DNA of 64,000 bases from Variovorax paradoxus (GTDB taxonomy: Bacteria; Pseudomonadota; Gammaproteobacteria; Burkholderiales; Burkholderiaceae_C): the NCBI RefSeq assembly GCF_029919115.1, contig NZ_CP123990.1, positions 4,862,501-4,926,500 of the forward strand. The letters are read 5' to 3'. Shown one piece after another: positions 1 through 8,602 of the stretch. The position numbers and the translations under genes were made by a program. The first letter of the stretch is position 1. Each line of letters opens with the position of its first letter. The notes below the pieces were generated by a model that ran no database searches, was not told the DNA's origin, and worked only from the letters and a program-made list of their open reading frames with translations.

Positions 1-498
1 CACCGCCGCCGTGAGGCCGACGGCGATCGGCGCCATTGCAAACTGTCCGAAGGAACCGCCGGCATTCACCATGCCGGTGGCCAGGCCGCGCTTGTTCGGC
101 GGCACCAGGCGGGTGCTCGCGGCCATCAGCACCGAAGGGCCCGCCATGCCGGCACCGCCGGCCGCAAGCACGCCGATCGCGAAGATCAGGCCCGCCGTGC
201 TCGTCATGAGCGGCGTGATCAGCGTGCCAATGGCCACCAGCATCACGCCGATGAACACGACGCGCCCGGTGCCGATGCGGTCGGCCACGGCGCCCGCGAA
301 GGGCTGCGTGAGCCCCCACCAGAGCTGCCCGAACGCGAACGCAAGGCTGATGCTCCCGATGCCGAGTGCGGTCGATGTGTTGAGCGCCGAGAGAAAAAGC
401 CCCATCGTCTGGCGCACGCCCATCGTGAGCGCAAAAGCGCCGGCAGCCGCCAGCAGCACGAGCCAGAGCGCATGGCGCCGCAGAACAGTTTCATTCAT
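1..498 (-). CDS. MFS transporter, N-terminal part (cut by window start)
   Basis: Major facilitator superfamily permease; 166 residues are visible and the gene runs off the left edge. The N-terminus (MNETVLRRHALW) is followed by hydrophobic helices and a cytoplasmic loop between helices 2 and 3 with the family pattern G-x-x-AD-R-x-G-x-x-x (GAVADRIGTGR). A further segment near residues 105-160 is rich in Gly/Ala, with NAGGSFGQ, as in oxalate/formate-type or YbfB-like MFS members. The start at 498 overlaps the last 8 bases of the upstream marR gene, so the two are translationally coupled. A MarR-linked efflux pump is the simplest reading; the substrate cannot be told. Confidence 0.85.
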   Translation of the reverse strand, partial: MNETVLRRHALWLVLLAAAGAFALTMGVRQTMGLFLSALNTSTALGIGSISLAFAFGQLWWGLTQPFAGAVADRIGTGRVVFIGVMLVAIGTLITPLMTSTAGLIFAIGVLAAGGAGMAGPSVLMAASTRLVPPNKRGLATGMVNAGGSFGQFAMAPIAVGLTAAV

Positions 499-994
499 CA
501 CGGGCTCCTGTGGGTTCTTCCGGCTGTCCATCGCCCAGGCCTGCGCGCTGCAGCAATTCCAGGCTTTCATCGAGAAGGGCATGCAGCGCAAGCACCCGCT
601 CCGTGCCGAGGATGTCGTTGAGCGCCAGCTGCGCGCCATGCCACAGGCGCTGCGCCTCGGCGCGCTTCTCGCGACCCGCGTCGGTAATCGCCAGCATCCG
701 GCTGCGCGCATCGGGGCCTTCCGTCTGCACCAGGAAGCCGGCCGCCAACATGGGCTTGAGATTGCGCGTGAGCGTGGACGCATCCACGTTCATCTCGCGC
801 GCCAGGTCGACCGGACGCAGCGGCCCGAAATGCAGCACGTGCGAAAGCAGCGAATACTGCGTGGTCTTGAGCCCGCTGGGCGCAACGTGCGCGTCATACA
901 GGCGCGACGCCACCCTGGAGAGCCTGCGCAGGCGGAAATTGGTACATCCTTGGGGCTTGACCTGAGGAGGCTGAGGCTTCAGAGCGGTGTTCAT
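491..994 (-). CDS. MarR family transcriptional regulator
   Basis: Winged-helix repressor, 167 residues, usual MarR length. The region FRLRRLSRVASRLYD gives helix 1; VDLAREMNVDASTLTRNLKP is the recognition helix-turn-helix; the following wing holds a D-R-R-like turn (GPDARSRMLAIT). The ATG at 994 was chosen because it directly follows a perfect palindrome (1001-1014) that probably serves as its operator. The gene overlaps the downstream MFS gene by 8 bases and is divergent from a PaaI-like thioesterase. MarR proteins usually repress themselves and a neighbouring transporter and respond to small aromatic ligands; the ligand here is unknown. Confidence 0.9.
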   Translation of the reverse strand: MNTALKPQPPQVKPQGCTNFRLRRLSRVASRLYDAHVAPSGLKTTQYSLLSHVLHFGPLRPVDLAREMNVDASTLTRNLKPMLAAGFLVQTEGPDARSRMLAITDAGREKRAEAQRLWHGAQLALNDILGTERVLALHALLDESLELLQRAGLGDGQPEEPTGARDE

Positions 995-1000
995 GTTTTT

Positions 1001-1014
1001 ATTGTAGCTACAAT
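1001..1014. promoter_or_regulatory. Probable MarR operator palindrome
   Basis: ATTGTAGCTACAAT is an exact 14-bp inverted repeat in the 51-bp gap between divergent marR and the thioesterase gene. A second imperfect copy of the TACAA half lies at about 1022-1028. Position and symmetry fit a MarR dimer site controlling both directions. The assignment is inferred from context only. Confidence 0.7.
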
Positions 1015-1045
1015 AATTGCACCTACAACTATCACGGAGTATTGC

Positions 1046-1591
1046 ATGACCGAGCCCCACGCCATCGACACCTGGATCGCTGAAGAACGCCGGGTGGTCG
1101 AGCGTCTTGAAGCCGGCCCCGGCCCGGGGCTCGCCCGCCCCGAGCAGATTGCCGGGAAGACCGGGCTCGAAATGATGCTGGCCATGCTGAACGGCGAAAT
1201 TCCGTATGCCGCCATCGCCAAGACGCTCGACTTCACGCTTCTTTCGGTGAGCCCCGGCGTGGCCGTGTTCCAGGGCAGGCCGCTGCCGCAGCATCTGAAT
1301 CCGCTTGGCACCATCCATGGCGGCTGGGTCGCCACGCTGCTCGATTCGGCACTGGGCTGCTCGGTCCACACCATGATGCCGCCGGGCCGCGCCTACACGA
1401 CGGCCGAACTGGGCGTGAACTACGTGAAGGGTCTCACGCCCAAGGTGCAACGGGTTCGCGCCGAAGGCAAGGTCATTCATTGCGGCCGTCAACTGGCCAC
1501 CGCCGAGGCGCGGCTTTTCGGGCCGGACGGCACGCTGTATGCCCACGCCACCACCACCTGCCTCGTGTTCGAGGTTCCTCCGCCGCGCTAA
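1046..1591 (+). CDS. PaaI-family hotdog thioesterase
   Basis: 181-residue hotdog-fold acyl-CoA thioesterase, likely hydrolysing aromatic or short acyl-CoA esters in the cytoplasm. The signature PLGTIHGGWVATLLDSALG (about residues 89-107) contains the hotdog helix and the catalytic Asp/Gly region, followed by the strand YTTAELGVNYVKGLTP. The N-terminus carries about 50 extra residues, typical of the longer PaaI/YdiI-like subgroup. The ATG at 1046 has GGAG about 7 bases upstream; the longer open frame reaching back to position 11 is antisense to marR and the MFS gene and was ignored. It is divergent from marR and probably shares its operator. Confidence 0.88.
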   Translation: MTEPHAIDTWIAEERRVVERLEAGPGPGLARPEQIAGKTGLEMMLAMLNGEIPYAAIAKTLDFTLLSVSPGVAVFQGRPLPQHLNPLGTIHGGWVATLLDSALGCSVHTMMPPGRAYTTAELGVNYVKGLTPKVQRVRAEGKVIHCGRQLATAEARLFGPDGTLYAHATTTCLVFEVPPPR

Positions 1592-1606
1592 GCCGTGGCC
1601 GCCACC

Positions 1607-2299
1607 ATGCCCTCCACACCTCCAGACCCCACGCTCGCTACGGCTCTCAAGACCCTGCTTGCCGAGAGGTACAGCTGCCGGGCCTACCTTGCGGAACCGG
1701 TTGCGCGCGAGACCATCGACGCCATCCTGCAACTGGCGCAGCGCACAGCGTCCTGGTGCAACTCGCAGCCGTGGCAGGTCATCGTGACCAGCGCCGATGC
1801 CACCGGGCGGCTGCGCCGGGCCTTCGACTCGGACGAGGCCGCGGAAGACGCCGCGTTCGACATCGCGCCTCCGGCCGAATACCGCGGCGTGTACCAGGAG
1901 CGCCGACGCGAATGCGGTTTTCAGCTGTACGAAAGCGTCGGCATCGTGCGCGGCGACCGCGAGGCTTCGGCGCGGCAGGCGAAAGAGAACTTCAGGTTCT
2001 TCGGGGCGCCGCACATGGCCCTCATCACCACCGAAGCGCTGCTGGGCACCTATGGTGCGGTGGATTGCGGCGCGTATGTGAGCAACTTCATGCTCGCGGC
2101 GCGCAGTTTCGGGGTGGCCAGCATCGCACAGGCGGCCATTGCATCGCGCGCAAAGTTCCTGCACCGCTGGTTCGACATTCCGGACGACCGCCAGATCGTC
2201 TGCGGCATTTCATTCGGCTACGAAGATCCGTCGCACCCGGCCAACCGCTTTCGGACCACGCGCGCAGCGCCGGAGCAGGCCTGCCGGTGGGTCGATTGA
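1607..2299 (+). CDS. Nitroreductase family protein
   Basis: FMN-dependent NAD(P)H oxidoreductase of the nitroreductase superfamily, about 230 residues. The FMN-phosphate signature is at the N-terminus (LLAERYSCRAYL) with the NSQPWQVIV strand after it; the GAPHMALIT and GAYVSNFMLAARSFG segments form the usual dimer and flavin contacts. It follows the thioesterase by 15 bp and is probably in one transcript with it. An in-frame GTG at 1595 is an alternative start; I prefer the ATG although neither has a clear ribosome binding site. The substrate (nitroaromatic, quinone or enone) cannot be assigned. Confidence 0.85.
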   Translation: MPSTPPDPTLATALKTLLAERYSCRAYLAEPVARETIDAILQLAQRTASWCNSQPWQVIVTSADATGRLRRAFDSDEAAEDAAFDIAPPAEYRGVYQERRRECGFQLYESVGIVRGDREASARQAKENFRFFGAPHMALITTEALLGTYGAVDCGAYVSNFMLAARSFGVASIAQAAIASRAKFLHRWFDIPDDRQIVCGISFGYEDPSHPANRFRTTRAAPEQACRWVD

Positions 2300-2356
2300 C
2301 TTGCACAAGCCGGTGCGTCCTGTAGGTGCAAAGAGGTAAAAGCCGTCTGGGGCAGT

Positions 2357-2375
2357 GATAATGATTCTCATCGTC
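2357..2375 (+). promoter_or_regulatory. Fur box upstream of ferric-iron ABC transporter
   Basis: GATAATGATTCTCATCGTC agrees with the 19-bp Fur consensus GATAATGATAATCATTATC at 15 of 19 positions. It sits about 58-76 bp before the start of the iron-binding protein gene, where it would overlap a promoter. This implies iron-repressed transcription of the three-gene operon. Confidence 0.75.
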
Positions 2376-2432
2376 AGCCACGTGGCTTGCGATGCTTTTC
2401 TCATTCACGTCTCTGCACCTGGAGGATCTTTC

Positions 2433-3494
2433 ATGACCGACCGCCTCGGCGTTCAAGGCCGCGCCGCCCGCGCATTGCTCGGCGTCTCCGCCGCCTGGCT
2501 GGCCGCTGCCGCCCTGCCGGCCTATGCCGCCAACGACGAGCTCACGCTCTATACAACGCGTGAACCCGCGCTGATCCAGCCGCTGATCACGGCCTTCAGC
2601 ACGCAGACGAACATCAAGGTCAACACCGTGTTCGTGAAGGACGGCCTGCTGGAGCGCGTCAAGGCCGAAGGCGCACGCTCGCCGGCCGACGTGCTGATGA
2701 CGGTGGACATCGGCAACCTGATGGACCTGGTGGACGGCGGCGTGACGCAGCCGGTTAAATCGGCCGCGCTCGACTCGGCCATTCCCGCCAACCTGCGGGG
2801 GGCCGACGGGCAGTGGTTCGCGCTTTCGTTGCGCGCGCGCGTGCTCTACGCAGACAAGTCCCAGCCGCTCACCAGCTTCCGCTATGAAGACCTGGCCAAC
2901 CCTAAGTGGAAGGGCAAGGTCTGCATCCGCGCGGGCCAGCACCCCTACAACACGGCGTTGATCGCATCGATGATCGCGCATGAAGGCGAAGCCAAGACCG
3001 AACAATGGCTGCGCGGCGTCAAGGCCAACCTGGCGCGCAAGGCCACCGGCGGCGACCGCGACGTGGCGCGCGACATCCTCGGCGGCATCTGCGACATCGG
3101 CGTGGCCAACTCGTACTACGTCGGCCAGATGAAGAGCGCTTCGGCCGGCACCGACGCGCGCAAGTGGGGCGACGCCATCAAGGTGATCCGCCCGACCTTT
3201 GCCAGCGGCAAGAGCGGCGGTACGCACGTCAACATCAGCGGCGCGGCCGTTGCCAAGAACGCGCCCCAGCGCGCCAACGCGGTCAAGCTGCTCGAGTTTC
3301 TGGTGTCGGAGCCGGCGCAGTCGCTGTACGCGCAGGCCAACTACGAATACCCGGTGCGCAAGGGTGTGGCGCTCGATCCGATCATCGGCGAGACCATCGG
3401 CGAGCTGAAGGTCGACCCGCTGCCGCTGACCGAGATTGCCAAGTACCGCAAGCAAGCCAGTGCGCTGGTCGACAAGGTCGGCTTCGATCTGTAA
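2433..3494 (+). CDS. Fe(3+) ABC transporter periplasmic binding protein (FbpA/FutA-like)
   Basis: 353-residue periplasmic ferric-ion binding protein. A signal peptide ends at AYAA (about residue 30), and the mature protein starts NDELTLYTTREPALIQPL as in the FbpA/FutA family. The paired tyrosines in NSYYVGQ (around residues 227-230) match the Fe-coordinating di-tyrosine of class C iron-binding proteins. The ATG at 2433 is preceded by a strong GGAGG at 2421-2425; the longer frame beginning upstream lacks this and runs through the Fur box. It heads an operon with permease and ATPase genes and is probably Fur-regulated. Confidence 0.93.
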   Translation: MTDRLGVQGRAARALLGVSAAWLAAAALPAYAANDELTLYTTREPALIQPLITAFSTQTNIKVNTVFVKDGLLERVKAEGARSPADVLMTVDIGNLMDLVDGGVTQPVKSAALDSAIPANLRGADGQWFALSLRARVLYADKSQPLTSFRYEDLANPKWKGKVCIRAGQHPYNTALIASMIAHEGEAKTEQWLRGVKANLARKATGGDRDVARDILGGICDIGVANSYYVGQMKSASAGTDARKWGDAIKVIRPTFASGKSGGTHVNISGAAVAKNAPQRANAVKLLEFLVSEPAQSLYAQANYEYPVRKGVALDPIIGETIGELKVDPLPLTEIAKYRKQASALVDKVGFDL

Positions 3495-3519
3495 TGTTGC
3501 TCGCCCCCAGGCTTCGCGC

Positions 3520-5184
3520 ATGAGTTTCGGTGGCCTGCGCGCTGCAGGCCCGCTCTGGCGCAGCGCCTCGTTCGCAATTGCCGTCGGCGTGCTTGCGCCG
3601 GTTCTCACGCTGGCGTGGCTTGCGTTCGGCTCCGGCATGGCGCACTGGGGGCCGCTGTTCGCACACGTGCTACCGCAGGCGGCGCTCAACACGGCCGTGC
3701 TGCTTGCGGGTGTCGGCACACTGGTGCTGGTGATAGGCACCGGCTGCGCCTGGCTGGTCACGGCCTGCGACTTTCCGGGACGCCGCGTTCTGCATTGGGC
3801 ACTGCTGCTGCCGCTCGCAATGCCCACCTACATCGTCGCCTTCGCGTATCTCGACCTGCTGCACCCGATAGGGCCCGTGCAGGGTGCGATCCGCTGGGCA
3901 TTGGGCTTCGACAGCCCGCGCCAGTTCCGCCTGCCCGACCTGCGCTCGATGCCGGGCGCAATCTTCGTGCTCGGCTTCGTGCTCTACCCCTACGTCTACA
4001 TGACCGCGCGCGCCATGTTCATGACGCAGCCGGCCCACTTGATGGAAGCGGCACGTACGCTGGGCGAAAGCCGGCGCGGCGCGTTCTTTCGCGTGGCGCT
4101 GCCTCTGGCACGCCCGGCGCTTGCCGTGGGGCTGAGCCTTGCGCTGCTTGAAACGCTCAATGACATCGGCGCCTCCGAATTCCTGGGCGTCAACACACTC
4201 ACCGTGGCGGTCTACACCACGTGGATCACGCGCTCCGACCTGGCCGGCGCGGCGCAGATCGCCTGCGCCATGCTGTTCGTGGTGGTGGCCCTGGTCTGGC
4301 TCGAACGCAACGGACGCCAGCACCAGCGATTCGGCTCCGCGCAGCGCATGCGTCCCATGCAGCCGCGGCGCCTGCACGGCGGGGCTGCATGGCTCGCCAC
4401 TGCCACTGCGGGATTGCCGGTGATGCTCGGATTCGTGGCGCCTGCTCTCTACCTCGTCTGGGAAAGTGCCAAGCGGCTGCGCCTGGGCGGCGGCGTGTCC
4501 CAAGGTCTGCTCGCAAGCCTGGGCAACACGCTTGCGCTGGCCGCGGGCGTTACCGTGGTGGCGGTTGCCGCCGGGCTGGTCGTGGCTTGGGCGGCGCGCA
4601 GCCAGGGCTCGAGCCCCAACCACGCACGCTGGCAGGCACGCGTTGCCACGCTGGGCTATGCAGTGCCGGGCACAGTGCTCGCCATCGGCCTGCTCACGCC
4701 CGCACTGGCGTTCGACGCCGCATTGGCCAATGTGCTGGGCCTGCGGGGTTTGCCGCTCATGGGTGCGGGCGTCGTGCTGGTCGTGGCGTGCGCCATTCGC
4801 TTTCTTGCCATGCCGGTGGGCGGCATCGAAGCGGGGCTTGCCCGCATTCCGCCCGCCATCGAACAGGCTTCGCGGCTGCTGGGCGAAACGACCGGCGGCA
4901 CACTGCGCCGGGTGCATCTGCCGCTACTGCAGCCCGCCATTGCCACGGGCGCGCTCCTGGTTTTTGTCGATGCCATGAAAGAACTGCCGGCCACGCTGCT
5001 GCTGCGGCCCGCCAATTTCGACACCCTGGCCACATGGCTCTACGCCGAAGCCGCGCGCGGCACGTATGAAGAAGGCGCAGTTGCCGCGCTGGCCATCGTC
5101 GCGGCCGGCCTGCTGCCGGTGGTGCTGCTGGCGCGCAATCAACTGGGCACGCCATCGGCCTTGCCCGGCCCGGACAAGACATGA
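3520..5184 (+). CDS. Fe(3+) ABC transporter permease (FbpB-like, fused)
   Basis: 554-residue inner-membrane permease with two homologous halves, each with about six hydrophobic helices and an EAA-type loop contacting the ATPase (MEAARTLGESRRGAFFRVALP in half 1; IEQASRLLGETTGGTLRRVHLP in half 2). This two-in-one layout is characteristic of FbpB/SfuB/HitB ferric transporters. It starts 25 bp after the binding-protein gene; its stop overlaps the ATPase start by four bases (ATGA), so expression is coupled. Confidence 0.93.
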   Translation: MSFGGLRAAGPLWRSASFAIAVGVLAPVLTLAWLAFGSGMAHWGPLFAHVLPQAALNTAVLLAGVGTLVLVIGTGCAWLVTACDFPGRRVLHWALLLPLAMPTYIVAFAYLDLLHPIGPVQGAIRWALGFDSPRQFRLPDLRSMPGAIFVLGFVLYPYVYMTARAMFMTQPAHLMEAARTLGESRRGAFFRVALPLARPALAVGLSLALLETLNDIGASEFLGVNTLTVAVYTTWITRSDLAGAAQIACAMLFVVVALVWLERNGRQHQRFGSAQRMRPMQPRRLHGGAAWLATATAGLPVMLGFVAPALYLVWESAKRLRLGGGVSQGLLASLGNTLALAAGVTVVAVAAGLVVAWAARSQGSSPNHARWQARVATLGYAVPGTVLAIGLLTPALAFDAALANVLGLRGLPLMGAGVVLVVACAIRFLAMPVGGIEAGLARIPPAIEQASRLLGETTGGTLRRVHLPLLQPAIATGALLVFVDAMKELPATLLLRPANFDTLATWLYAEAARGTYEEGAVAALAIVAAGLLPVVLLARNQLGTPSALPGPDKT

Positions 5185-5864
5185 GCTCACCCCTTTCCAT
5201 CGAGTCGATCCAGCTCGCCTACGAAACACCGCGCGGCCTGCACACCGTGGTGAACGACTTTTCTCTTTCGCTGCCCGCGGGCGAAATAGCGTGCCTGTTC
5301 GGTCCGTCGGGCTGCGGCAAGACCACCGTGCTGCGCGCCATAGCCGGCTTCGAGCCCTTGCGCGCCGGCACGGTCCGGCTGGGCGACGTGCTGCTGTCTT
5401 CAACCCGGGCGCACCTGCCGCCCGAGCAGCGGCGCGTGGGCATGATGTTTCAGGAGTACGCGCTGTTTCCGCACCTGTCGGCCAACCAGAATGTGGCTTT
5501 CGGCTTGCGCCGATCGAGCCGCGCGCAGCAGCAGTCGCGCACGGCCGAAATGCTCTCGCTCGTCGGCCTGGCCGACGCGGGCGAACGCTTTCCGCACGAA
5601 CTCTCGGGCGGCCAGCAGCAACGCATTGCGCTGGCCCGCGCGCTCGCGCCCGAACCCGCCCTGCTGCTGCTTGACGAACCCTTTTCCAACCTCGACGGCG
5701 GCACGCGCGAACGCCTGACGGCAGAGGTGCGCGGCATTCTCAAGCGCGCCGGGCAGACAGCAATCCTCGTCACCCACAACGACGCCGAGGCCCACGCCAT
5801 GGCCGACCGCATCGGCGTGATGCACGCCGGCCGCATCACGCACTGGCTGGACGCCGCCAAATAG
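5181..5864 (+). CDS. Fe(3+) ABC transporter ATP-binding protein (FbpC-like, short)
   Basis: 227-residue ATPase of the iron importer. Walker A is GPSGCGKTT, the Q-loop is FQEYALFPHL, the signature is LSGGQQQR, Walker B is LLLLDEPFSNLD, and the switch His is in LVTHND. It ends soon after the nucleotide-binding domain, whereas typical FbpC proteins run to about 340-350 residues with a C-terminal regulatory domain, so that domain is absent here. It overlaps the permease by four bases. Confidence 0.93.
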   Translation: MSSPLSIESIQLAYETPRGLHTVVNDFSLSLPAGEIACLFGPSGCGKTTVLRAIAGFEPLRAGTVRLGDVLLSSTRAHLPPEQRRVGMMFQEYALFPHLSANQNVAFGLRRSSRAQQQSRTAEMLSLVGLADAGERFPHELSGGQQQRIALARALAPEPALLLLDEPFSNLDGGTRERLTAEVRGILKRAGQTAILVTHNDAEAHAMADRIGVMHAGRITHWLDAAK

Positions 5865-5872
5865 CACAAGGC

Positions 5873-5895
5873 GCCCGTTCGGCGAATGGGCTTTT
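5873..5895 (+). terminator. Possible terminator after the iron ABC operon
   Basis: An 8-bp stem GCCCGTTC/GAATGGGC with one G-T pair and a 3-base loop is followed by TTTT, starting 9 bases after the ATPase stop codon. The U-tract is short, so its strength is uncertain. Confidence 0.5.
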
Positions 5896-5961
5896 CGGGA
5901 AAAGGTTGTTCGGGATCGCAAGAATGCGGCGCTCCCACATACCTATTTTCCGGAACACCCC

Positions 5962-6639
5962 ATGGCCAAGCCCCTTACCCTCGTCAGCCACCTGCTGTGC
6001 CCCTATGTGCAGCGCGCGGCCATTGCCCTCGCCGAGAAAAACGTGCCTTTCGAACGCGTGGTGATCGACCTTGCGAACAAGCCGGACTGGTTCATTGCAA
6101 TCTCGCCGCTCGGCAAGGTTCCGCTGCTGCGCCTGGAGCGGCCAAGCGGCGGCGAAGCCGTGCTGTTCGAAAGCAACGTGATCTGCGAATACCTCGAAGA
6201 AACCCAGCACGGCCCGCGCCTGCACCCTGAAGACCCGCTCACCCGCGCCAAGCACCGCGCGTGGATGGAATTCGGCTCGGCCGTTCTGGGCGACCTGTGG
6301 GGCTACGAGACCACGCGCGACGCCGAAGTGTTCGAACAGAAGCGCCTTGCACTGGCTGCCAAGTTCGAGCGCGTCGAAGCGGCATTGGGCACAGGCCCTT
6401 ACTTCGCGGGCGAAAACTTCAGCCTGGTCGACGCCGTCTTTGCGCCGGTCTTTCGCTACTTCGAGGTATTCGACGAGATCAGCAACTCGCACATCTTCGA
6501 TGCCTTGCCCAAGGTGAATGCATGGCGCAAGGCCCTGGCCGCGCGGCCCAGCGTGCAAGGCGCCGTGGTGCCGGAGTATCCGCAGCACCTGCGCGAATTT
6601 CTGCAGAAGCACGAGGCGCACTTGCTCACGCTCGCGTAA
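5962..6639 (+). CDS. Glutathione S-transferase family protein
   Basis: 225-residue soluble GST-fold protein. The N-terminal thioredoxin-like domain has [15 protein letters not shown] (Cys at about residue 13) and the cis-Pro strand GKVPLLRLE, then the [11 protein letters not shown] glutathione-contact helix; an all-helical C-terminal domain follows. A Cys at the N-terminal catalytic position points to an omega/beta-like or dehydroascorbate-reductase-like class rather than a Ser/Tyr class. It precedes glyoxalase I, another glutathione enzyme, by 44 bp and is likely co-transcribed. The substrate is unknown. Confidence 0.88.
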   Translation: MAKPLTLVSHLLCPYVQRAAIALAEKNVPFERVVIDLANKPDWFIAISPLGKVPLLRLERPSGGEAVLFESNVICEYLEETQHGPRLHPEDPLTRAKHRAWMEFGSAVLGDLWGYETTRDAEVFEQKRLALAAKFERVEAALGTGPYFAGENFSLVDAVFAPVFRYFEVFDEISNSHIFDALPKVNAWRKALAARPSVQGAVVPEYPQHLREFLQKHEAHLLTLA

Positions 6640-6683
6640 AACCGACAATCGAATTCTTCCCACAACGAACAGGCACCCACGAG

Positions 6684-7124
6684 ATGCGACTTCTCCACAC
6701 CATGCTGCGCGTCGGCAATCTCCAGCGTTCGATCGACTTCTACACGAAGGTGCTGGGCATGAACCTGCTGCGCACGTCCGAGAACCCCGAGTACAAGTAC
6801 AGCCTTGCCTTTGTCGGCTACGGCAATGGCAACCCCGACCAGGCGGAGATCGAACTTACCTACAACTGGGGCACCGAAAGCTACGAACTCGGCACGGCCT
6901 TCGGCCACATTGCGCTCGGCGTGCCCGATGCCTATGCAGCCTGCGAAAAAATCAAGGCGGCCGGCGGCAACGTGACGCGCGAAGCCGGCCCCGTGAAAGG
7001 CGGCAGCACCGTCATCGCGTTCGTGACCGATCCGGACGGCTACAAGGTCGAGTTGATCCAGGACAAGTCGAAGGCGAACGGCAACAAGCCGGAAGCCGCT
7101 GCAGACGCGTTGCGCGCCCCGTAG
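6684..7124 (+). CDS. gloA: Glyoxalase I (lactoylglutathione lyase)
   Basis: 146-residue VOC-fold metalloenzyme converting the methylglyoxal-glutathione hemithioacetal into S-lactoylglutathione. Metal ligands expected from E. coli GloA are visible: His5 (MRLLHTM), Glu in AEIELTYNW, His in FGHIALGV and Glu in YKVELIQ. The phrase [12 protein letters not shown] is the family hallmark. Length is close to E. coli GloA (135), with a short charged tail after the last ligand. It follows the GST gene, consistent with glutathione-dependent detoxification. Confidence 0.95.
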   Translation: MRLLHTMLRVGNLQRSIDFYTKVLGMNLLRTSENPEYKYSLAFVGYGNGNPDQAEIELTYNWGTESYELGTAFGHIALGVPDAYAACEKIKAAGGNVTREAGPVKGGSTVIAFVTDPDGYKVELIQDKSKANGNKPEAAADALRAP

Positions 7125-7441
7125 CCAAGGCGCAGGCAATAGGTTGGTTCGGTCTTTGGGCCGGGTCAATCTCCGCGAGGTTGCAAGCAACCGTAAGAAA
7201 CGCGATGCGTGGAATGCGCGGGCAAATTAACGAGACAAAATAGCCGCCTTCGCAGGGGCGACCGGCATATTCTTTGCTGCAGTTCCTTGGCAGGGAGCGT
7301 TAATGCTAAACGCTTCAGACGCCCGAATTTGCAACAAGAACTTTCATGCTCGAACGCGAATAGCAGTTCAAAAGTATTGAAATGCCCCGTTGATTTTTGC
7401 CCCGTCTTCCAAATGAGCGCTTTCTTCTAAGCGGAACCAAT
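7125..7441. other. 317-bp intergenic stretch with lower GC
   Basis: No convincing gene is seen between gloA and the next membrane-protein gene. Base composition drops markedly toward 7300-7440 compared with the neighbours. A small hairpin (GGTTG/CAACC, about 7179-7192) lacks a T-tract. The stretch probably holds the promoter for the following two genes and may mark the edge of an acquired segment; no strong sigma-70 pair could be fixed. Confidence 0.4.
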
Positions 7442-8602
7442 TTGACCAGTTTAAGCATACGCGGCAAGGCCATCGATCCGGCAATCTCGCTCATCGTATT
7501 TCTATTTGCCGCTCTTGTCGTTGGCGCCATTCCGTTTGCGTACCACGACACGGCAGCACAGATCTTTCCGGACGAGGACACGCTGCTGAGCTTCTTCGGC
7601 GCCGATGCGTGCCAGTTGACCTCGACCACCATCGAGGAAAGAAACTCCTACGCCTGCAGCGCGTTCCTGCTCGAGTCGATTGGGTTGAGCGCCGGCACTG
7701 CGCCATTGGCCGGCGCCCTGCTGAGCGTGTCGCTTACCTTGATACCCGTCTTTCAGTTCGCCCGCATTCCGTTGGGCGTATTTCTCGCATCGCTGGCCTG
7801 GGGCGTCATCCGGGCCATCTTTCTGTCCGTTCTTTCCAAGGACATGCTGTCCGCTGCGGTGGTGCTTGTCTCGGTGATGGCCGCGCGGCAATCATGGTTT
7901 GGGCTCACCTGGCTTTTGTCCGCAACGATTTACGGCTGGGTGGTCAGAAAATACTGGCTGCTGGTCAGCGCCGTGTGGTTTGGACTGAGGCTGATAAGAA
8001 AGCAGCTCACCGTATTCAGGCTGCTTGTCATCATCGTCCTGGTTTACGTTGCACTTGCGCTGACTTTCCAGATTGCGTTGGGCGTTACGCTCGACTTTGC
8101 ACGGCTGGCCGTCAACGAGAACAGAGAGGTTGGCGCCGAGGGATCGCGCACCGTGATCGAGGCTGTCATTGCTTCCGACAACGCATTGCTGCAAGCGCTC
8201 AATGCAACCATCACTTTCTTCAGGCTGGCATTTCCGCTCGAACTTCTGCGCTTCGGTTCGGTGAGCCAGCTTGCGTTCATTTCGATCATGCCCTTCACAT
8301 TCATATGGATGGTGAAGGTCATCGTCAAGAGCGCCAAGTCAGACAATAAAAAAATCATCCAGGCCGGCAAGATTGCGCTGGCGCCCTTGGCCTTTCTCAT
8401 CATCGAAGGCGTATTCGAGCCCGACTTCGGCTCTTTTGCGCGCCACTTCGCCATTGTGAGTCCGCTTGTTTTTTCTGCGATGGCGCTGCTGCAGAAAGCC
8501 GAGCTGGGCATCGAAAAGCGGCCGCGGAGCAGCAGCAGCTCGGCCGCCCCTTCCGGTTCGCCGGCCTTGGTTGGCGCCCTTCAGCAGGATCGCATCTCGT
8601 GA
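7442..8602 (+). CDS. Polytopic membrane protein, possibly EpsG/Wzy-like polysaccharide polymerase
   Basis: About 386 residues with roughly ten hydrophobic helices (for instance the segments around ISLIVFLFAALVV and LLVIIVLVYVALALTF) and a hydrophilic Ser-rich C-terminus (SSSSSAAPSG). I do not recognise a specific family. Size, topology and coupling to an acyltransferase 3 gene suggest surface-polysaccharide assembly, but this is inference. A TTG start at 7442 has GCGGA 6 bases upstream; an in-frame TTG at 7397 is possible. The stop overlaps the next gene (GTGA). Codon choice is less GC-biased than in neighbouring operons. Confidence 0.6.
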   Translation: MTSLSIRGKAIDPAISLIVFLFAALVVGAIPFAYHDTAAQIFPDEDTLLSFFGADACQLTSTTIEERNSYACSAFLLESIGLSAGTAPLAGALLSVSLTLIPVFQFARIPLGVFLASLAWGVIRAIFLSVLSKDMLSAAVVLVSVMAARQSWFGLTWLLSATIYGWVVRKYWLLVSAVWFGLRLIRKQLTVFRLLVIIVLVYVALALTFQIALGVTLDFARLAVNENREVGAEGSRTVIEAVIASDNALLQALNATITFFRLAFPLELLRFGSVSQLAFISIMPFTFIWMVKVIVKSAKSDNKKIIQAGKIALAPLAFLIIEGVFEPDFGSFARHFAIVSPLVFSAMALLQKAELGIEKRPRSSSSSAAPSGSPALVGALQQDRIS

